DNA of 64,000 bases from Daphnia carinata (Eukaryota; Arthropoda; Branchiopoda; Diplostraca; Daphniidae). Within the stretch, counting starts at the first letter, position 1, and the number at the start of each line of letters is the position of its first letter. Location: positions 310,001 through 374,000 of the forward strand of contig NC_081335.1 in the NCBI RefSeq assembly GCF_022539665.2, given 5' to 3'. Below, one piece after another: positions 1 to 12,844 of this stretch. A program made the position numbers and the translations under genes. The notes beneath the pieces were generated by a model. The model was not told the DNA's origin, did no database searches, and worked only from the letters and a program-made list of their open reading frames with translations.

Positions 1-1178
1 GGCAACCAGATCTTGTGGTTCTGGTCTCCGTTGAGGATGGAGGAGGCGTTATCCTCGTCGGCCGATCCGTGGTCGAGGATCAACATCGAGACGGACGCGC
101 TGCCCATTCCGTGGCTGCTCGTGCTGCCCTCTCTGGCCGTCTCCTCCGGCGCCACTTTAGGCGACTGGCCGTTAGATAACTGTTGTTGTTGCTGTTGTTG
201 TTGGTAGAGTTTCCATGTCTCGACCTTTTCAATAGAGTTAAGGGTCGTGTCAGATTCTGCGCTGACGACGACCGCCGAGCCATTGCTGGGCCGTCCAGTT
301 CCTGGTCTCGTGCTTTTGGATGAATTTTTGCCTTGTTGTTGTCCCTGTTGCTCCTCCTCTTCGAGGTGGTGGGCATAAGTCGAGTCGGCGTAGGCGTGAA
401 AACAGCACCGGACCAGAGCGTTGGCGGCCGTTTCGCGTTTGCAGATGAAGACGTGACACTCGAGGACTTTGATGCCGGTCGTGCGGCGCATGATGCAGGC
501 GAAAAGCGGCGGGTGGTGGATGTTGGGGTGTCGGGCGAACGGCGAGTCGAGCGGAAGGAAGCGGGCCATTCTTCCGACGCCCAATTCCGATCCCGCTGCG
601 CTGCCACCGCCACCAGTCCCCCCACCGGCTGCTGACGGAGAGGTGGACGGGACCAGAACGTAGCGCACGGCGGCGCAATAGTGCAGAGAATCGATGGGGA
701 AGAATCGAGTCACGCGCTGGTGGTTCTCGTCCACATTCTCCAGCAGCAAACCGTTGCTCCACACAGACAGCCACGAGTCGATTCCTTTGGCGCCCATCGC
801 ACCTCCCTCGGGATAAAGTTCCCTTAAGGGTTCCTGCAATTTTGGGCAGATGAACACCACAAGTTATTATTGTTTTGATTGTTATTTCACCAGAATCATT
901 ATGTCTATCAAAACACCTGCAGAAAAGAGAAAGAGGAATAACATATATATGATATTTACCTGGATGCCTTGAAGGCCATCTTTGGTGACTTGGGGAACGG
1001 CTGAGCCCAGGTAGAGCACTCTGCAGCGGCAGATGGGAGTCGGGCCATCTTCTTGCTGGCCCTGACTCCTTCTGCGCTGCATTGTGGGTGGCCTGTTCTG
1101 TCCCGAAGAAGACTGTCCTCCAAGAGTGTTGTAGTAACGTTGCTGCTGCTGCTGCTGGTGGTACTGCAGAGTGGCCAT
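1..1178 (-). CDS. PTB/PID-domain adaptor-like protein, 5' part (runs off the left edge)
   Basis: Two coding exons are visible: 960..1178 and 1..833, with the frame still open at base 1. The intron (834..959) has a CAG|GTAAAT donor and a TTGCAG acceptor. I start at the ATG at 1178 (MATLQYHQ); upstream only a GTG is in frame. After a polyQ and Arg/Ser-rich leader, residues about 50-240 read as a complete phosphotyrosine-binding fold: first strand CRVLYLGSAVPQVTKDGLQ, then SWLSVWSNGLLLENV, FFPIDSLHYCAAVRYV, and the closing strand and helix VLECHVFICKRETAANALVRCCFHAYAD. A Gly/Ser-rich loop interrupts the fold. A second polyQ tract and a Ser-rich tail follow. PTB domains bind NPxY-type peptides or lipids, so an intracellular adaptor role is inferred. 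At least 350 residues are encoded here and the C-terminus is missing. I recognise the domain but not the specific family member. Confidence 0.8.
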
Positions 1179-1196
1179 TTCTTGTCTGTGTGTCAC

Positions 1197-4100
1197 CCCA
1201 ACTTAATGGTTGGCAACCTGCCCACTCGTTGAAGTCACCACCACTGGATACAAGCTATCACAAAATCACAATACCCAATCAAGGACGGATGAGGTCACCA
1301 CATCCCTACTGATTCTCTGACTAAGTAGACAACTAATTCCAAAGCCGATGACTGGGCAACTATGAAGATCATGCAGGTGGGCACCACGGGAAAGCTGTTT
1401 CAACTATTGTTGAAAGAAAAAGAAACACAGTCACAAACCTTGACCAGTGAACTCTACTAACGATAGCCAACGACTGAGTGGCAAAGGCGATTCTTTTCCA
1501 TTCGCCTTCCGACTTACGACTAACGGTGTCTAGACACACATCACACACTCGGCATACAGGTGCGCCGCAACGTAGAAGACGAAACACAACCCTGCCAGCA
1601 GAGAGGTATAGGTATGCCAACCTGTCCTCAACATTACCTGTTAACACATACACACGCGCGAGAGCAACTTCGTATGTGTTAGCAGGTGAGAGAGACAACT
1701 GGGGCTGGCTGTCAGACTTGTTCCTTTTCTTTTTTTTTTTTTTTTTTTTTTTTTCTCTTTGCCAATGTTTTTTATATCAAAGTGGCAACGCTGGATTGCC
1801 GAAACACCAATCGCTGCCAGTTTTTGGAAACGAAGGTCTCTGACGTTCTCCAATGAAAAACAAGCTTTAACCGAAGAACTGGAAGAAAAAATGGCCGACA
1901 TGTATCCCACTCCACCCCTTTTTTTTTTTTTTTTTTTTTTTTTACCTGTGACGGGTACCTGCATATTCATCTAGGAAGCCCAGCAAACCCTAAAAAGAAA
2001 AAAAGAAAAAGAGCAATATACATCGAGTCCATAAGTAGAGTTTGGTTGTTTGAATGGATCAGAAACGTTTTCTCCAAAGAGGCAAAGCTATAGAATAGCC
2101 GGTACGCTCTGCCTGTGTATATGCATGCGACATAAGTTGAGAGGCCTAATAAAATCGAGAAGGACGAAAAAAACATGGCCGTAGGGCTGATGGTCGCATT
2201 CCAACCTTTCACTTGTAAACTCCTCGACAGGTACAAAACACACCACCGTCCTTTATATACTTACTAGACATAGCAACTATTTCCATTTTAGTACATATCT
2301 AGGCGAAAAAAAAAGAGGTTGAAGGCGCATTTAACGGTTATTGGTCTTTTTTTTTGTACCACGAGTCATGAGAGATCAAATAAAAAGTAAAAAGATGAGG
2401 AATGACAGAAGCACCAAAATTTCCATCAATTTTCGATGCCGTCAATGTGGCTGCCACGCCCCATCCATCGTCAGAAAAAGTGTTCGTGTCTGAAGGTTTG
2501 AATTTCTTTTCTCTTTCTAACTAAAAGTTCCCCCTTCCTCTTCCCTTGTCCTGTGTGTGTCGGCATGTGAAAAGAACGGAAGCAAAAAGAAACGACAAGA
2601 CGACGACATGGCGTCGACCGCGTGTTGAAGTTGGGTTGGCACTCGAGTTGTTCCACGTGATGGATGCAGAGGATTTTGCGGTTGACCTTGAAAAACACTC
2701 ACGAACGCTCTTTCAAGATCCGGATTCATTTCCTCTTCTTCGTTAAAAAAAATTCTTTTATCAATATATAATATATATATATGTGTGTATTTTTCTTTAT
2801 GATTTTGAAGAAGGTTACATAAGGAATGATTTGGAGGTGGGCTGATCTGGGGTGGTGATTCGTGTGCGTCATCATTGGCAGACGGGTCATGGCCATTTTT
2901 GTTTTGTTAAAATTTCCCAGAAAGGATTGCTAAATAGGATGTCCGTTTCTTATGTTCACATGATGGAGTGCATTAAATGTCAATTGACTGCAGCCTGCGT
3001 AGAACGTACATGTTAGCTCGATGCAGATGCCCACGGGGTTTTAATTCATTCTATGTTCTAGAAAGACAAAAAAAAAACGTGATCGCATCATCCATTTTGA
3101 ATCGATTATTTTATTTTATATTGTCGTTTGTGCAATACGTGGAGCAATCCATTAATAATCAACTCACCTGCATAGCAGGTGATTTTCACGTTGATGATAA
3201 AAAATATTTATGCAGGAAATGTACAAAACGTTGGGAAATCATGTTCAAACCACAGAGCCATGTTGTTTTCATCCTATTCTGAACAGCGCCGACATCTAGC
3301 GGTGACGTAAACTACTGTAAAGAAATTAAAGTTCAGCAACTTGATAACGTCAATAACGCGCCATGTATGCATGTTCATTTTCCACATATTTCGAATAGCA
3401 AAATAAAAACAGAGAAATAGCAAACATAGTAATGAAAATACGAAGTGCAATCGAATGTCAAAGATCCTGGTTTAAAGGATGTACAAATGCAAGACGAAGG
3501 GTAAAAAAAGGGGGTACAAATAGGCACGCAATATCGTTATTCTTTTTATCGGGCACGAAGGTGGGCGACATACTGGTCACGGTTTCTACAAATCAGCGTT
3601 TTCCTCTTACCCTCGTGCTGCCCCTTTTTATCCGTTTTTCAAAGCAATTTGTTTATGAATCCCCCCCTCTTTAAAAAGTTACAACTTATATTGGGGTAGC
3701 TAGTTTTTCTGCACATCAACCTGTGTTTTCTTTTTGCATCGTTTCCCAATGTAGTGACGAGATTGAATCATGCCAGAGGGTTCAAAATGTCTGTTATTTC
3801 CACTGCAGCCGACAGCAATGGTCATACAATTTGCTATGTAATATTCTTTTTTCTTCCGTTTGTCGTTTTTTAATGGGCGTAGTTTTACGTTTGTTTATTG
3901 TTTGACCTCATGATGTTGGCCTTTACCTCTACCCAAAAAAGAAAAGCCCAACACTGGCAATTTCCATCAACATCCAAAACAGGATAATAGCAGCACATCA
4001 CTGTTTACTACGGGGTACATGTTAAGGAGAATTTAACTGTTTCCTTCTCTACGTATATATACTCTTGTGTTCTTCCATCCTATCTCTACACTTGTCTTTT

Positions 4101-7100
4101 TACAAACATGAAGAGGGAATCAACAAAAGTCAACAACTGAAAAAAAAAAAAAAAAAGTACCATACTGACTGACTGACTTGAGTTGTGAATAGAATACGCA
4201 CGCAATCTGGCTATTTACCAAATGAAAAAAAAGGAAAAAAGGGTAATTCCATAGTTGTTTTTTTTTTCCCGGACGAGAGGAAGAATCACACCGTTCTGCT
4301 GGCTGCCCAGTTGATTCGGTCGTACGACGCTTCTTTGTAAACAAAAAAAAAAAAGTTCCCATTTGCCTGTGTTCCCTACTTTTCTTGCTTTTTTCATTCC
4401 TTAAATAATTGGTTTTAAAAATGGACTCAAGGAAAAGAAGAAATTTCCGAATTGCATCCGGACGAGTAGATTCAACTCAATTTTTTGTTTTTTGTTCTTT
4501 TTTTTTTTAACATATCAGAAACGTACCTTCGCCATCTATCGATCAGTCCAGCCACTGAGTCACGTCATTCGCTCATTCACGCTATTTGCATTTGCAAGCA
4601 GGGCGGATACGAACGATTGTCTCATTGGTATGCCATTCAACATCGTGTCAAATGCACCATACATGTGCATATTAAGATGTGAGATAGCTATGGCACCAAG
4701 TCACACAAGGCATCAATTCACACGTTTAGAAAACGGGCATTTCAAATTTTTTAGAAATTCAATTTCACGTCTGAATTTGTTTGAAAACGATTTAAGGAGG
4801 ACAATAACGCCGTTGGCATTTAAAACCCTTTGCTGAGTAGTTGGACAAATATCCCACGTTTTGATTGATTTGGTCTTCAAGTCTTTGCGAGAAAACGAAA
4901 TTTGTTGTGTTGACTTTCTCGATATTGATGTGAAGGCTTAAATAAATGAATGTGACATGTGATGCCTAAATGAAAATAAGAAAAAGGGCAGGTTTCCCTT
5001 GACGATTTGTGATAAAAGAAACCTTCACGGAATGCTTGAAAAGGATTGCTGGTCGAAAAGAACGACGAAGGGCATCACGATTAGCCGTCATTGTCGTCGG
5101 AATATTTGCATACATTGTGTAGCATGGATCAAGCCCAAAAGTTGGTAAGCCAGGCATGTTTGTCTAAGAGTTAGGCATTTCTTTTTCACAACGTTCGGTA
5201 CACATTAACACGTTCAAGGACGATTGGACGTAGTTTTCTGTTTGCTTCCTAGAAACAAGTTGTCCGACTAAACTTTCAACGTCTGCCCATCCGTTTATTA
5301 GGCAATGATGCCAATAATCGATCAAGCTATCGGAGCCAGAATTGCGACGAGGTGGGAATATTTCAATGAAAGAATGCATTTTTTACTGATGACATCATCG
5401 ATCACGAACTTTTGACGTTACGGGGAGGCGCGGGACGATTCATTAGCGGCCGTGCAACACAGCGACGCTGCCTTTGACGAACAGCGATCATTAAATAGAA
5501 AGTCGTAAACGAGAAAAAAAAAGAATGCAAATCGAATTATTAGCGCTAGTTATGATTTATGTGTGTGTCACCTGGAGCGGTGAAAAGGAAATCGTTAAAC
5601 TTCGATAAGCAGATGGAGACGGATGACGATGTTATTGTTGCATTAGAAAGGGGATACGCGAATCTCCGCAATGCTGCGCCACGAATTTGTAAAATGACAG
5701 TTGACGAGGGGACGGACATAAATCAATACATCCGATACACCTAAAGAACAATGATGACATTTTTCTTTTTTTTCTTTCAAACAATGAAATGCTTAACAAG
5801 CAGAGGCTATTGAAATTGCTTTTTTTTAAAATCCCGTTTCTGTCGTTAGCAATTTCATCGGAACGCGTTGGCTTTTTGCCGATGTGAACGTCGGGCCATC
5901 AAACGGTTCGCCCTTTTTCATATGGCACACAAGGAAAAAACATTGTAACCTCCTTCCCTTAAAAAAAAACAAAAAAAACAACAACTTTATGGATGGTATC
6001 CTTCCTTTTAAAAAGTCGGGATTTTATTTTTGTTACTGAAACGAAACAGCAATAAGAGGGGAAAGAGATAAACTTATTGGCCGGGCATTTCCCGTTGCGA
6101 CATTCGGCACGTCGTCTGCGAAACCGTGTGTCGAATGAGCGTCGACGGACGAAATAAAGGGGATCGTTCGATTGACGCGTGTGTGTCGTATCCATTTGCT
6201 TTGCTTTCGCAGCATGCGGATGAAAGAATCTGGCGGCCGAGTGGCGAAAATTTCATCGACTGCAGACGCCAGTCGTGAACAAGTGAATCGACGCACCGTA
6301 CATATCGATCGTTCATCATTTCCGACGTGACTTTTTTTACATTCCCTGTCGACCGTCAAACATCGTGTACACGCGGACGGCCAATTAGCTGCTGCGCACA
6401 AAAAAAAAAGGCTTCATTTTTTTTTATCATTGACGATTTAAAATAAAAGCAAAAACAAGTGGATATGAAAAATATCCAAAAAATCGCAGTGACTTTGAAT
6501 TGAACTTGAGCGTTTTGAGAGACTATGCGCAATGGAACGAAGCGGCCCTGTGCTCGAGGCTCTTTTTGTGTGTTTTTAGAAGGAAAAGAAATGAACGGCG
6601 GCGCTGGTACTATATTATACGCTTGCATTATTATCTACTTTGCAACGAGAATAGCCGCCGTCTTGCCATCGGGAAGGAGAGGCAACTCTTTCTCATCCTA
6701 CAATGAATCGTTTCTTTCCTCCCGAATTTTTCGTTCGCTTGCGCGTGCGACTACATCAAATATCGCTTACTTCTTCTTCTTTTTGAGATTATAAAGTGAA
6801 ATAGCCTAGAAAGGGAATGATTCACGTAATTCGATATGCTAACGAAATCAGCCTCTTTCTAATTCCAACTTTTTCCGTATTTTTAGAATCCATTTTTTTT
6901 TTTTTTTCACCATGTTCTGCTTGAACGTTCATTCAAACCGAATGGAGAGAAAATGTCAATGATGTGGCAACGACCTGAAAAAACCAAAAAACAAAAACCC
7001 AAAGAACTAGATCTCCTTGTATCATATCCTTGTAGGCGTCTAATTGAATTTACTATTTAAATATGCGTAAACAGGTGCATATTACAAAAGGGAAAATGCT

Positions 7101-10009
7101 GTGGGCGAGCATTCCTTCTACTTTCTAAGCTGCTAGGTAAAAACACATAATAAGCCAATCCAGGTGACTTTGGAAAGGGGAAACCAACTTGCAATTGCCA
7201 TAGAAAGGAGAAAATCCCTTTTGATTTGATTTGATTTATTTTGTTTTGTGTGTGTACCCAAGTGAACTGGAAAACAAGTCCAGTTGATGGAGGATTATCC
7301 TTACATGGCCTCCATACATTTGAATTGAACGACCACAAGCGGACGTCTTTCGTTCGGATTGAGGCCCATAAAGGATTAGTTAAAATGCATTAAAGTGGGA
7401 AAGAAAACTCAAAAAAGAAGAGCGCTCTCTTTATGGATGGATGTAGTATATATTAAAATGGGGGGGGGGGGGAAAGGAAAATAAATAATAACACTTGGTA
7501 AGCCTTGGGGGCCATCACGAATTCACGCGGTCGGGATGCTTCCTCTCGGTCCCTGCGCCCATGATGATGATGATGTGTCTCACAAACGTACTTTAGACCA
7601 CTTTTCTTCGTATTATTTCTTACACATAGGGGGGGGGGGGGATGGGGAGGGTACTGTTGTTGAACATCTCGAATATGATAAGAGCCTCGGTCCTATCTGA
7701 CCACATTTATCAGGGACAATCAAAAAAAGAGGGGCCTCTTTTTAAAATTTAAAACAGGTAAAAAGGCAGTTGGTTATTATGTATGCACACACCACCGCAA
7801 GAGGCAGGGTCGTTTCTTGAATGAAAATGGATAAACAGCAGGGACAATTGAAGGTAAGACAACAGCAAAAAGCCAAGGTCCACTTTCACCCGAGCGCCAT
7901 TTTCACGCGTCGTTTCAATTTCGTGCTGCTGCTCGATGTCGTTGACTTTTACGTTTCACATTTCCCTCAAATTCGACCGCCATTTTACCTCAAATGACGT
8001 TCACTAATAACGCGAGTAGTCGCCGTGCCTTGATGTGCTAGTCATTCAACATTTTTTTTTTTTTTTTTTTTTAAATGGCTTTCAAAATTAAAAAAAAAAA
8101 AAAAGAGAGAATCGGTGACACGACATTTGAAATGATTTGAAAGGGCGTGGGGGGGGGGGGGGGGGACTACCGCCTATTCCGGCTTTTGCGACGTTATGTT
8201 TCACCGCGCCATCCACTTTTCACATTGAAAAAAAAAAAAAAAACTTTTGCACGAATTATTTTTTTTTTTTTTTCTTTTCCCCCGCACCAAAATTAGAACC
8301 GGTTCGTTTTCCACGAAACTCTCTCTCCCTCTCACATTGCCGGCATCGTGATATAGCCACATTGAACGATCTCTTAATATGGGCTAGAAAAGAAGAAAAA
8401 AAAAAGATCTTTGTCGGTCTGTTTTTCTTCTTTTCTTTTAAGATCTATACAATGCCGGCAGCGTAGCAGTCATTTACATAAATTTGCCAATGAGATATTG
8501 GTTTCATTCGAATTAAACGCTTCTTTTTTATATTGCAAGGAAAAAAAAAAATAGACCGCCATGGTAACAGAGTCACGCTCCGTTACATACAGGATTATGA
8601 TAATTGGATATACATGAATCTAGTTGTTTTTGTTTTTTTATATATATATACACATTTCCATTAGTTTCCTGGTGGGACTACGCATCCACTTGGGCCGATT
8701 CTTATTGGCTTGGACAAGATCAAAATGTCGAGAAAAAAAATAATTGCGTTAACGGAACAACCCGATTATTCCGTTGCACTCCGCTATATAAAAATGAAAT
8801 AATCTTATAGAGATGCACGATATTATTTCGGGAAAAGAAAAAAATATATATAGGCTATATGGGATACAATCACGAATTATACATCACTGAAAAAAAAAAA
8901 AAATGATCGACAATCCCCAACCAGAGTTTCCGGAGTTTCTTCTTCTTTTTTTTTTTTATCAAAAGGAAAACTAGGCTGCAGACGGTAAAGAAATGAATCA
9001 TCTTCAAGTCCCGACATGATGCGAATTCTTTTTTTTTTTTTTTTCCCGTTCATTATCTTTAGTTGACGTAGCACAGGTACGAGAGCCGCATCGCGTAAAA
9101 AACTTTCACGTGTTCTGCCTTGTTAAAAGCTGCGTATAACACGATGACGTCTGCCGCACAGCACATGGCGCATCGTGTGCGTGCGACGCTCGTGATGAAT
9201 AGATTAAAAATTCAGACACTGACCGACAGTGCCGGGCTAAAGTAGAACCCTATTTCAACGCCATGATGTCATTCACAAGTGGAGTTTATTCAATCCACAC
9301 GTTTTCTCTTTTTCGTGGATGGCTCGTAAAGTGTAACGCGTCAGACTCTTTGAGGTTACCCTTCGTAACGTGATCATCTCGAATGACAGCAGATGCGTAC
9401 AGTTCCACGTCGTCGGAATAACACGATTAAAAACAAAGAAAGAAAAGAAAGAGGTAGGGTAGAAAGTTGTGTGTAAATAAGAGATTGAAGTGCCTCGTCT
9501 GTTGGTTCATTCTGAAAATTCATTACGTATAAAGTAAGTGCCCTGAAGCTCTCCGAAAAGAGCCATCCTCGTGAAATGGTAATAACATTTCAGAATTACA
9601 AGCATATTTACATTGTACAGTGCCTTTTTTTTCTTTTTCTATCTCTGTGGGGTGGATAATGTAAAAAAAAAAAAAAAAAAAACTGGACCCCCCCCCCCTT
9701 CCACCTTTGCATCGGTGCCACGAAAAAAAAAACAAAAAAAAAAACCCAGAGAAAACAGTTTTGCAAGTTAAAAAGAAAGAAATGCGTTCAAACATAAAAA
9801 CCGGAAACCACATAATTGTTTCCAGATCGAGTCTGCGTATACGACGATGGAAGAGAAAAGAGTTACGGAGAGTCTTGTCCAATCAAATGCCATTATTTCA
9901 AACACGGATAGCAAACAACACGTCATTATGAGCGCTACCCCCATTTTTTTTTTTCGAATGCATTTAATTATTAGATTCTCTCTGTAAATGCCATCATTTC
10001 GATCTTTTT

Positions 10010-10053
<44 letters not shown>

Positions 10054-10485
10054 AAGAGCTAAATGACGTCTGTTTCGTTTGTTTCTACACGATGCAAATT
10101 GTAGTGCGCGAGTGAAATGAAGAAGAAAGTAGCTGCTGTTCCATCACGAATCCTGTGCTTTTCCATCACGAACTTTCGTCTTTTGTTTAAAAAAAAAAGA
10201 CAACCGGGGAAAAAAAAAAAAAAAAAAAAAAGGATGTCCATCCGAGCGCTTTGATATATTTGCATTTGTTTCTATACACAACCGTCAAATCACCCAAAAA
10301 CATTATTTAACAACCAAAATAGGATTTCGAAAAAAATAAAAACTAAAAACAAAAAGAAACATCACAGATGTGCGTTTTTTTTTGTTTGTTTTTTGTTTCA
10401 AGGAAAAATTTCCCTTCCCCCTCATATTTTGTATCAAATAAACATTCCCTTAGCGCAAAAAAAAACAAACAAAAAAACTAATTAG

Positions 10486-10516
<31 letters not shown>

Positions 10517-10522
10517 CTGTTT
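1197..10522. other. Gene-poor stretch with many homopolymer runs
   Basis: I find no convincing gene in these 9.3 kb. Short open frames occur on both strands, but they are dominated by translated poly(A)/poly(T) (Phe or Lys runs) or lack splice and coding structure. Poly(T), poly(A) and poly(G) runs recur every few hundred bases, for example T runs near 1731 and 1920, G runs at 7460-7472, 7629-7641 and 8149-8165, and a 33-base A run at 10018-10050. The left part presumably holds the promoter and 5' UTR of the PTB gene that starts at 1178. The right end is the 3' flank of the gene ending at 10523. Confidence 0.6.
10018..10050. repeat. Poly(A) run, about 33 bases
   Basis: An uninterrupted A run directly follows a short T-rich stretch (TCTTTTTCTTTTTTT), so the DNA flips from T-rich to A-rich at 10018. 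It is one of the longest of many homopolymers in the first 23 kb. No target-site duplication or gene-like body is attached, so it is listed as a simple repeat rather than a retrocopy tail. Confidence 0.85.
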
Positions 10523-12806
10523 TCAATCAACCAGTTGGACGGTAGCGAAGGCGTGAAACGTCACTGCCTTGTTATTATTATTATTATTATTGTTGTTGTT
10601 GTTGTTGTGGTTAGTCGATTTGGATGAGGAGAGCGGCGTCAAATGGCTACGCGTCGACATGCGCGTGTGAGTCGATTTGGATCGTCTGAAAGAGCGCGCG
10701 GACGAAGAGGACGACAACTCTTGGTGATTGCCGCTCGCATTTGAAGGCGAATGGCAAGGCGGGGCGGTTCGGTGTTGTTGCGACAAGACGAGGCCCATGT
10801 CTGGCGGAAGAGACACGGGCTGCTGTTGGTGGTGGATGGGCGTCGGGACGGCGTAATAATGGCCAATAGACGACGGGCCAGCTGGTGCGGCAGGGGGTAG
10901 CCATCTTTTTCACGCATTTTGCGTTTGGTAAACAAAAACAAAAACAAAAATTGCAATCCATCACTATTTTTTGAAAATGAAATTGTTGCAAATTGAATTT
11001 GAAAAATGAAAAAAAGAAGCGCGCGCAATCTGTGCGCAAAATATTGCAACGGTGTGTTTTCGTTCGTTCAGAGTTGTATACCTTTGGCTACTTCGCATCC
11101 GGCCGGGGCTTTGACTCCTGGACCGTTGCAGGCGCAACTTGTTGAAATCGCCCGCCTTCATCAGAGCGGGTGGCGGTTGCGGCGGCATGGCCAGGTGATG
11201 CCGATGCGGATGGAAGTAGATCCATTGCTGTTGTTGTTGTTGTTGTTGCTGTTGTTGTTGTTGAAGATGTTGGTTGTTGTTGGGATCGATGGGTGTCGCG
11301 TAGGTGGGCACAGAGTGACGGACGAGCGCAGCATTTGGCCCGTCGTTCCAGCAATAGCCGGCCCAGCCGTTCGACATGGCCGCTACTGGCGGCGGACCGA
11401 CGTTGTAGCGCAGCCGGCCGATGCCATGGCCGGAAGCGTTTTTGTTATTGTGTCCGGTCAACAGGTGGAAAACGGGCTGATGCAACGGCTGCTGTTGATG
11501 CAGTTGTTGTTGTTGTTGTTGTTGCAGCTGCAGCTGCTGGGACGCAGCCGGACCTTCTTTCGGATAAATGTTGCGTGTCAGTTCTTGTCCGGATTTGGTC
11601 GGTATGAGGAACGTTTGGCCGCAATGTGAAGACGTCGCTGGTCCAGCAGGAGGCGGCGATTGAAGTCGGGTCGACGAACGGAGGCGGATCAACGACCGGC
11701 CTCGCGAATGCAGTTTCAACGGATGCTGCTGGTGCTGCTGCTGCTGGCCGCGGTGCTCCTTTTCGCTGGCCGATCGTTCGCTATTGAGAGAAAGCGTGCT
11801 CAATGGCGCAGGAGGCGCAGCCGTTGGGGGCGGAGTGGGCGATTTGCGGGAGGACGACGTCAATTTCATTAGGAACGATCTCGTCTTGGACGGATCGCGT
11901 TTCAATTTGGGCGCCGTCGCGGCCGATTGAACCGGAAGCAATTCCGGCAGACTCTTGGACGACTTTTTAGAATTTTTCTTGCCGTTGTTGTTGTTGCTGT
12001 TGTTGCTGTTGGATTTGATGCTCAACATTCGACTGGAGGAGACGAAAAGGCCGTCCAGTTCGGAGGTGCCGCTCTGCGGAGCGCTCAACGTGGAACAGGC
12101 GTCGAACTTGCAAGACTTGCGCTCAGACGACCTGCCTCGTTGGTTGGGTTTGGCGTTGCGTCGCGACGCTTCCGGCGACAGGAGGCGCTGCTGCTGCTGC
12201 TGCTGTTGGCGGAAGGGCGCACCGAACGACCAGCGCGACGTCTTGGGCTGGGGCGGCGGGGTGGGCGGTGGGGACGGCGAAGTAGAGGCGTCCGTCACGA
12301 CGGCCGGCGACAAGGACGTGATGGACGGCGAGAGCGGCAACTCGGGCGTCTGCAGGCTGACGATGCAGGAAGAAGACGAGGGCGAAGAGCAAGTGGACAC
12401 GGACGAGCCGGACGACTTGCTCTTGGCCAGCTTGTGATGCATGACGGCGGCCGTGTCGGATCGCTTCAATCCGGCAGCGGCGACGGCAGCGACGACGACG
12501 ACGCCATCGACGCCACTACTGATGCGACTGCCATGTCCCTGATGGCTGTTGGTAATGGCCAGGCCCGTTTCCAGGCGGGCCATCTGATCGCCGCAAGGCA
12601 TGCCCTTCTTATGACTGCTGCTAGTACTAGTACTACTACTGCTGTTGTTGCCGTTGTTGTTCAACATGGCGCCGGATGTTGCGGTCGGCACCGAGCCGTT
12701 GAAATGGCCGCGCATAGCGGCGGAGGAGGAGGAGGGGGAGGAGGCGGCAGCGACGTCACCGCCACCGGCGACGGCCGCCTGATTCAAATAGGCCGACGTC
12801 GATTTG

Positions 12807-12844
<38 letters not shown>

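Noticed and set aside
5559-5744. Plus-strand frame with a protein-like peptide (KRKSLNFDKQMETDDD)
   Set aside because: 61 codons, no recognisable domain, no flanking splice or promoter signals. Too little to call a gene.
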